A stretch of 12,046 bases of DNA from an uncultured Porphyromonas sp. (lineage in GTDB: Bacteria; Bacteroidota; Bacteroidia; Bacteroidales; Porphyromonadaceae). This document shows positions 8,286 to 12,046 of this stretch, piece after piece; the stretch's first letter is position 1, and every line of letters begins with the position of its first letter. Location of the stretch: the NCBI RefSeq assembly GCF_934359325.1, contig NZ_CAKRLH010000035.1:1-12046 (forward strand), read 5' to 3'. Under the pieces are notes generated by a model. It searched no databases. It saw only the letters and a list, made by a program, of their open reading frames with translations, and was not told where the DNA came from. A program made the translations under genes and the position numbers.

Positions 8286-9605
8286 ATGGCTATTAAGCGA
8301 GACATAACCGACAGACTCATCCGGTGGATAGACTCCCCTCACAGGAAGCCGATCCTGCTTGAGGGCGCCCGGCAGATCGGCAAGACCTGGGTGATGGAGA
8401 CGTTTGGAGCCGATCACTTCGACTACTACGCCAAGTTTGACTTCGATCGTCAGCCGGAGCTCAAGTCAGTCTTCAGCACCTCCAAGAGACCGGAGCGGAT
8501 CCTTAAGGAGCTTGCCCTCTATACAGATGTTCCGATCGAGGCAGGGAAGACACTCCTCATCTTTGATGAGATACAGGAGTGTGAGGAGGCCCTAAATAGC
8601 CTCAAGTACTTCTACGAGGATGCTCCTGAGTACCACATACTGGCTGCGGGGAGCTTGCTGGGCGTGGCCGTGAAGCGCAAGAGTATGACCGTACCGGTGG
8701 GCAAGGTAAGCCTGATGCACATGTACCCGATCACCTTCAGAGAGTTTCTCCGCACGGCAGACCCAAAGACCTTTTCCTACGTGGAGGAAATGGAGCAGCC
8801 GGAGCATCTCCCCGAGGTCATCCTCAATAAACTCACCACCGAGTACCGACGCTACTTGGTCTGCGGAGGTATGCCCGAGGCAGCCACTGCACTCCTTGAT
8901 GGAGAGGGAATGGAGCGCGTGGAGCAGGTCCTACAGGACATACTGGATCTCTATGAGCTGGACTTCTCCAAGTATGCAGAGCCTCGCGACATCCCTCGCA
9001 TCCGGTCCGTATGGCACTCGCTGCCCTCACAATTGACCAAGGAGAATAAGAAATTTATCTACAGAGTGATCCGAAGTGGCGCCCGATCCAAGGACTACGA
9101 GGATGCGCTTCTCTGGCTCGAGGACGCAGGGATGATCTACCGGATATTCAATATATCCAAGCCCGGACTACCGCTCTCTGCGTACGAGGATCCAAGAGCC
9201 TTTAAGGTCTACGCGTGCGACTGCGGGCTGCTGCGCCGTCTTGCCAATCTCCCACCATCCACAGTGATGAGCCCGAGTGCCAATTTTACGGAGTTTAAGG
9301 GAAGTCTGGCAGAGAATGCTATCCTGCAATCACTCATGCCACTACTTGACAATAGACATCCCTATTACTGGACCTCCGATAATACGGCAGAGGTGGAGTT
9401 TGTCATTCAGTGGGGCGAGCGGATCATACCTGTAGAGGTCAAGGCAGAGAATTCTGTCAGCGGGAGGAGCCTTGGTATATACACGAGCAAGTACAGCCCC
9501 GAGAAGCGCATCCGCTTCTCACTCCGCAACCTTCAGTACAATGACGGACTGCTGAGCTGCCCCTCTCCTCTCGCCGAGTGGTTCCCTAAGCTACTGGGTC
9601 TATAG
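8286..9605 (+). CDS. AAA_14/DUF4143-family P-loop ATPase with a C-terminal nuclease-fold-like domain
   Basis: This 439-residue protein belongs to a family of ATPases scattered through bacteria and archaea, often in many copies per genome, whose cellular role is not established. The Walker A motif is GARQIGKT (27-34), with the Arg-Gln typical of AAA_14. Walker B is LLIFDEIQ (90-97, Asp94 and Glu95), and a sensor-like AAGSLLG lies at 120-126. The middle and C-terminal parts match the DUF4143 pattern, including LVCGGMPEA (191-199). The C-terminal segment has EVEFV (Glu371) and PVEVKA (Glu384, Lys386), the arrangement of a PD-(D/E)xK-like fold, although activity is unproven and the usual Asp is Glu. 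The ATG at 8286 directly follows the ACACTTTT array. The gene has no partner and is surrounded by repeats on both sides, which suggests a mobile or accessory cassette. The family call is firm; function is unknown. Confidence 0.92.
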   Translation: MAIKRDITDRLIRWIDSPHRKPILLEGARQIGKTWVMETFGADHFDYYAKFDFDRQPELKSVFSTSKRPERILKELALYTDVPIEAGKTLLIFDEIQECEEALNSLKYFYEDAPEYHILAAGSLLGVAVKRKSMTVPVGKVSLMHMYPITFREFLRTADPKTFSYVEEMEQPEHLPEVILNKLTTEYRRYLVCGGMPEAATALLDGEGMERVEQVLQDILDLYELDFSKYAEPRDIPRIRSVWHSLPSQLTKENKKFIYRVIRSGARSKDYEDALLWLEDAGMIYRIFNISKPGLPLSAYEDPRAFKVYACDCGLLRRLANLPPSTVMSPSANFTEFKGSLAENAILQSLMPLLDNRHPYYWTSDNTAEVEFVIQWGERIIPVEVKAENSVSGRSLGIYTSKYSPEKRIRFSLRNLQYNDGLLSCPSPLAEWFPKLLGL

Positions 9606-9684
9606 AGAGCTTATACCGGGCTGATACTCCCATCTCCCATACCCGGGATAAACATTCGCGGAAAAGCGCAACACAGCCCTTGAC
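9606..9684. other. Spacer after the ATPase gene, no gene seen
   Basis: This short stretch has no protein-like frame. It contains a weak CCGGG/CCCGG pairing (about 9618-9648) but no T-run, so it is not a convincing terminator for the ATPase gene. Confidence 0.4.
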
Positions 9685-9741
9685 ACACCATTAAGTGCCG
9701 AAAAGTGTGGTGATGATACACTTTTCGGCACTTAATTGTGT
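9685..9741. repeat. Second AAAAGTGT/ACACTTTT palindromic array, downstream of the ATPase gene
   Basis: A perfect 18-bp inverted repeat (TTAAGTGCCGAAAAGTGT at 9691-9708 and its complement at 9718-9735) surrounds a 9-nt spacer, and the pairing continues outward with one mismatch to about 9685/9741. Half-sites lie at 9685 (ACACCATT), 9701 (AAAAGTGT), 9718 (ACACTTTT) and 9734 (AATTGTGT), close to the 16-bp phasing of the array before the ATPase. The right halves of the two arrays also align: ACACTTTTC, then GTACTT or GCACTT, then AA, two variable bases and GTGTAT. Here too an ATG follows (9742), but its 37-codon frame has no recognisable content. There is no T-run, so it is not a standard terminator. 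Confidence 0.75.
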
Positions 9742-9829
9742 ATGAAAGGAGGTAAGAAGAGCCCCCTAAGCGGCAGCAAAAACGGATGCTCAGGATCAGC
9801 CGCTTATCTAATACCGATATTAGTGTCAA

Positions 9830-9867
9830 CTAAACCCGGTAATAGAGATCACTAATACCGGGTTTAG
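9830..9867. repeat. 12-bp perfect inverted repeat
   Basis: CTAAACCCGGTA (9830-9841) pairs with TACCGGGTTTAG (9856-9867) across a 14-nt loop. A smaller CTAATA/TATTAG hairpin lies just before it (about 9808-9823). No T-run follows directly, so terminator function is doubtful. It might be a leftover end of an inserted element or an RNA hairpin after the ATPase gene. Confidence 0.5.
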
Positions 9868-9903
9868 AGAAAACTCTCTAGGAGAGGGTAGTTTTTTGCC
9901 CCC

Positions 9904-10305
9904 CTATGAGGGGTGAAGCACTTAAATAGCACAGAAGTCTATCAACACATTATGAAGAGTGGGGAACGATGCACCCCTTGCGGGTGCCCGCTCCATAGCC
10001 ACAGGTAGAGGGGCGTAGCCCCGAAGACCCGTGGATCAGGCATCACAAGCGATCGCGACCCCGCCAGGGTGTCGCACTGGTTGCATGACTCCCTGATAAG
10101 TGCGACACCCTGGCGGGGTCGTTTATCTTTCTTGGCATCCTCTCCCGCGGTCTTCGGCACTTCGTGCCTCGACACGCGGGCTAAGGAGCGATGATCCCTA
10201 CGGGGCTCTGCCCCTGCGGGATCGGCAGTCGGGTGCATTAGAAGAGGGATCTCCAGCCGCAGATCTCCTCTGCATAGCTGTAAAGATCTAATGCGTCACC
10301 CATAG
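9904..10305 (+). repeat. MITE-like multi-hairpin element, copy 2 (reference orientation, most complete)
   Basis: About 400 bp. The left end has CTATGAGGGGTGAAGCACTT (9904-9923), and the right end, read on the minus strand, has CTATGGGTGACGCATTAGAT (about 10286-10305), giving imperfect terminal inverted repeats. The internal order is GCACCC-GGGTGC (about 9970-9990), then CCAC.GGT/ACC.GTGG around GGGGCGTAGCCCC (about 10000-10034). Next is a perfect 21-bp hairpin at 10057-10077/10100-10120 with a 22-nt loop. After it come CCCGCG/CGCGGG around CGGCACTTCGTGCC (about 10144-10182) and GATCCC/GGGATC around GGGGC-GCCCC (about 10193-10223). GGAGAGGG precedes the left end (9881) and is mirrored outside the right end, so the true boundary may lie slightly further out. 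Frames through it are shadows of the stems and carry no recognisable protein. Confidence 0.8.
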
Positions 10306-10680
10306 TCCCCTCTCCTTTTTTCCCAACACGTTGTGTCGCTTCCGCTCCTCTCATCCTATTATACCTTTAGAGAGATAGACTTGATGAAATGCTGTAAAGG
10401 ATGATGAGGAAGGGTGTGGAAAGTGTTGGTGAAACGGTTCGGACCCCCGAGGAACCCTCTACCCCGGCGACTTTGGCAGGTTGCACAGAGTGTGAGTGGG
10501 GCTGTGGAAAAGTGGTGCATAACTTTTGGGGTAAAAGTTTGGTTATCCCGATTGCTTTCTGAGTTCTTTTTTTCGCCCACAAAAGCAAGCAAAACCCGAG
10601 AAAAAGTTTTCCACACATCCTAACACTCATTCCCCCTCTACTGACACTCTACCAACATCCCGTGTTAGGATAAAAAAGGG
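10306..10680. other. Non-coding stretch with three DnaA-box-like TGTGGAAA sites
   Basis: Several short frames are open here on both strands, but none has a signal, motif or composition suggesting a gene. The notable content is TGTGGAAAG at 10415-10423, TGTGGAAAA at 10503-10511 followed by a near-match GGTGCATAA at 10514-10522, and TTTTCCACA at 10607-10615. TTTTCCACA and its complement fit the TTWTNCACA form of DnaA boxes. T- and A-rich runs lie between the second and third sites, and a 10-bp inverted repeat follows. A small DnaA-binding cluster, a protein-binding region or a remnant of an inserted element are all possible. There is no dnaA or other origin-associated gene in the window, so I do not call an origin. 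Confidence 0.35.
10617..10671. repeat. 10-bp perfect inverted repeat (ATCCTAACAC / GTGTTAGGAT)
   Basis: The arms at 10617-10626 and 10662-10671 are exact complements separated by 35 nt, and an A-run follows the right arm. The left arm begins just 1 bp after the third DnaA-box-like site. Read on the minus strand, the T-run precedes the stem, so this is not a terminator for that strand. It could be the pair of ends of a small element or a binding site. Confidence 0.45.
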
Positions 10681-10752
10681 TTGCGATCATGGCCTATGAA
10701 GAGGGTAGGTAGGGAGGCAGTGTACCCTTAGGGATAGAGAGGATACCTGCTC

Positions 10753-10895
10753 GGCGTCACCCTATCGGGGTCGGGAGGTTCTCTTACATCGGTAACTGCC
10801 ACACAGATGACCGATGCCTATGGAGCGGACACCCCACTACGGTGCGCTTCTTTCCCCATTTTCACATCAACTCTTGGTTTATCTACCTCTAAAAT
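10753..10895 (-). repeat. MITE-like multi-hairpin element, decayed remnant (copy 4, inverted)
   Basis: Read on the minus strand, 10895-10815 resembles the left half of copies 2 and 3: a TTGATGTGAAAATGGGGAAA segment, then a GCGCACC...GTGGGGTGTCCGC stem, then GCTCCATAG. Further on (10772-10753) GACCCCGATAGGGTGACGCC matches one arm of the central long hairpin, but the second arm is missing. Between them is a local CATCGGT/ACCGATG stem (10787-10793/10810-10816). The right-end modules are absent. The similarity is clear by eye for the first block and weaker for the rest. Confidence 0.55.
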
Positions 10896-10922
10896 TCTTC
10901 ATTTGTGACCAGCACTGTATGC

Positions 10923-10966
10923 TAAAATAAAAAGGCAGAGTAGCTCATTGTGATGAACACTCTGCC
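10923..10966 (-). terminator. Intrinsic terminator of the small exported protein gene
   Basis: On the minus strand GGCAGAGT (10966-10959) pairs with ACTCTGCC (10941-10934), with further CATCA/TGATG-like pairing inside the loop. It is followed immediately by TTTTTATTTT. It begins about 23 nt past the stop codon of the gene ending at 10990, the expected position and polarity for its terminator. Confidence 0.88.
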
Positions 10967-10989
10967 ACTTATCGGGATGCTGATTATAT

Positions 10990-11463
10990 CTATGGCTTTG
11001 TGGAAGTAGATGTGCAGTCCTTACAGTGACACGAAGATGATTGCTTAGTATTATCATCAAGCTGGATGAAGGGAAGCACCTGGGTCATAAATTGGGATAT
11101 ACCTCCTTCGTTTACAATTATTTGGGCATTGCTACCTTTTCGATACTCGTTGTCCTCAACAGCAATAAGCTTAGAATCCAAAAATGAAAACTTATATATT
11201 ATTTCAGACCATTCTAAGTATGGGTGATCAGTACTTGTCTTGTAGGACAATTGCTCCACAATTTTTCCATCTTTATACTGTGCGAATGTCCTTTTGTATG
11301 GGTTGCCCAATAAAAGCTTGACCTGCGCCGGGCTATTTCCAATCTGTATGGAGTCAAGCTTGCTAACAAAGTCATTGTTGTATATCATCTTTTGGCTCTG
11401 CTGAGTATAAGCGGAACAACTGAAAGACAATAACAACAGGCAGAAGAATAGTATTCTTTTCAT
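10990..11463 (-). CDS. Small exported (probably lipo-) protein with a BamE/SmpA-like core and a Cys-rich C-terminus
   Basis: This gene encodes 157 residues from the ATG at 11463. The frame is open 19 codons further upstream, to a TTG at 11520, but that extension precedes a typical signal peptide (MKRILFFCLLLLSFSC), so the inner ATG is preferred. Cys16 in SFSC could be a lipidation site, although the lipobox is poor; ordinary cleavage after CSA is the alternative. Residues about 38-105 (IQIGNSPAQVKLLLGNPY, then a segment ending YKFSFLDSKLIAVED) have the shape of the SmpA/BamE-like fold: a G-x-S/T-x-x-x-V helix start, an LGxP turn and a terminal beta pair. The C-terminus has CHCKDC (Cys145, 147, 150), a possible metal or disulfide motif. 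Codon use is much more AT-rich than the other genes, which suggests transfer. It sits between repeat copies with its own promoter and terminator. Function is not known; a role in outer-membrane assembly is not implied. Confidence 0.72.
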   Translation of the reverse strand: MKRILFFCLLLLSFSCSAYTQQSQKMIYNNDFVSKLDSIQIGNSPAQVKLLLGNPYKRTFAQYKDGKIVEQLSYKTSTDHPYLEWSEIIYKFSFLDSKLIAVEDNEYRKGSNAQIIVNEGGISQFMTQVLPFIQLDDNTKQSSSCHCKDCTSTSTKP

Positions 11464-11548
11464 ACATCCAATATAATTATGATTGTACAATCCGAGTCCT
11501 AACAAATTGATATGATACAATGTACTATCCTATATTTCAATTACACGA

Positions 11549-11556
11549 CAAATGTA
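11549..11556 (-). promoter_or_regulatory. Bacteroidota-type -7 box (TACATTTG) of the small exported protein gene
   Basis: The minus strand reads TACATTTG, identical to the box before the lipoprotein operon, 85 bp before the ATG at 11463. The surrounding DNA is AT-rich. No clear -33 TTTG is present. The similar leader length to the lipoprotein operon supports the ATG at 11463 rather than the upstream TTG. Confidence 0.5.
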
Positions 11557-11596
11557 TCTATAATAATTTAACTGATGCTGTTTGTTTGCTTAGTAA

Positions 11597-11905
11597 CCAG
11601 GGGAGACACATTTAAGTGGCACAGAAGTCAATCAGCTCAATGTGAAGAGTGGGGAGCGAAGCACCCCTTGTGGGTGCCCGCTCCATAGCCACAGGTCGAG
11701 GGGCGTAGCCCCGAAGACCCGTGGATCAGGCATCACAAACGACACAGCGACCCCGCCAGGGTGTCGCACTGGTTGCATGACTCCCTGATAAGTGCGACAC
11801 CCTGGCGGGTCTCGGGAAGAAGGGTCTCAGCTCGGCGACCCACACACCCCATTTGCCAACTAGGCTGATATGCGCTGTGATTAGAAATAACATCTAATGT
11901 GAATG
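11597..11905 (+). repeat. MITE-like multi-hairpin element, copy 3 (internally deleted)
   Basis: The left half is nearly identical to copy 2: the GTGAAGAGTGGGGA block near 11641, GCACCCC-GGGTGC, GCTCCATAGCCACAGGT, GGGGCGTAGCCCC, and the central hairpin (arms 11752-11769/11792-11809, 18 bp) with the same 22-nt loop as copy 2. After the hairpin the two right-hand modules are missing or unrecognisable, replaced by about 80 bp. The right end ATCTAATGTG (11892-11901) still resembles the terminal repeat of copy 2. The total is about 310 bp instead of about 400. It is in the same orientation as copy 2. Confidence 0.72.
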
Positions 11906-12046
11906 AAGAAAAATACACTTAACAGCAAGCAAAAAGACGCAATTATCTCTCCACACTCTCATAAAGCCGTTTACTATTTACCCATCTAATATATACTTAT
12001 AGAGGTCTATTCTCCTCATGCCATTAGTACTGAGTTGTTTACTTGG
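11906..12046. other. AT-rich right edge, no gene seen
   Basis: There is no supported coding frame, repeat or RNA gene. It is AT-rich and may be the flank of a gene outside the window. Confidence 0.4.

Noticed and set aside
9742..9855. 37-codon frame starting at the ATG after the downstream ACACTTTT array
   Set aside because: Its position mimics the ATPase start, but the peptide shows no similarity to the ATPase N-terminus and runs into hairpins; at most it is a scar.
10359..10630. Overlapping minus-strand frames and a plus-strand frame of 69-87 codons
   Set aside because: Several frames are open at once over the same DNA, none has a credible start context or motif, and the DNA has binding-site-like repeats instead.
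10306..10680. Chromosomal replication origin
   Set aside because: There are only three good DnaA-box-like sites, no origin-linked gene and no visible strand switch in gene layout; reported only as a cluster to check.
11464..11520. N-terminal extension of the small exported protein from a TTG at 11520
   Set aside because: The extension would bury a typical signal peptide, and the ATG at 11463 directly begins that signal.
7762..11905. CRISPR array
   Set aside because: The repeats are long, dispersed, in both orientations and internally palindromic, with no regular short repeat-spacer pattern and no cas genes.

Overview
The window looks like a chromosomal segment from a Bacteroidota bacterium, most likely a Porphyromonas-type anaerobe. 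The evidence is: BACON-domain lipoproteins, TAnnTTTG -7 promoter boxes upstream of three transcription units, weak or absent Shine-Dalgarno sequences, fairly GC-rich coding DNA with AT-rich intergenic DNA, and an AAA_14/DUF4143 ATPase of the kind common in this phylum. The genus is an inference from protein style; no marker gene is present.

Left part (1-5582, all minus strand): a three-gene lipoprotein operon read from a promoter near 5575. The order is BACON lipoprotein 1 (5490-3973), its diverged paralogue BACON lipoprotein 2 (3948-2392), then a subtilisin-like serine protease lipoprotein (2395 to beyond the left edge). The last two genes overlap by ATGA, so they are probably translationally coupled. 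All three should be anchored in an envelope membrane and probably act as one surface or periplasmic system. The role of the C-terminal domain shared by the two BACON proteins is unknown.

Middle (5744-7721, minus strand): an AMP-binding long-chain acyl-CoA synthetase gene with its own TAnnTTTG box and a very strong intrinsic terminator that separates it from the lipoprotein operon.

Right part (7722-12046): an accessory-looking region with low coding density. It holds one AAA_14/DUF4143 ATPase gene (8286-9605, plus strand) and one AT-rich small exported protein gene with a BamE/SmpA-like core (11463-10990, minus strand). The rest is rich in inverted repeats. A family of MITE-like elements of about 400 bp, each with terminal inverted repeats and a chain of up to five GC-rich stem-loops, occurs as three recognisable copies and one decayed remnant. 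Two copies lie in opposite orientation on either side of the ATPase gene. The ATPase gene is also bracketed by two copies of a different palindromic array, built from AAAAGTGT/ACACTTTT half-sites at about 16-bp spacing; the upstream copy reaches to within 3 bp of the start codon. A further non-coding stretch (about 10400-10680) has three TGTGGAAA-type, DnaA-box-like sites.

The most unusual material is the ATPase locus with its nested repeats, and the structured repeat family, whose stems show apparent compensatory changes between copies. The BACON-BACON-subtilase operon is the next most interesting unit.
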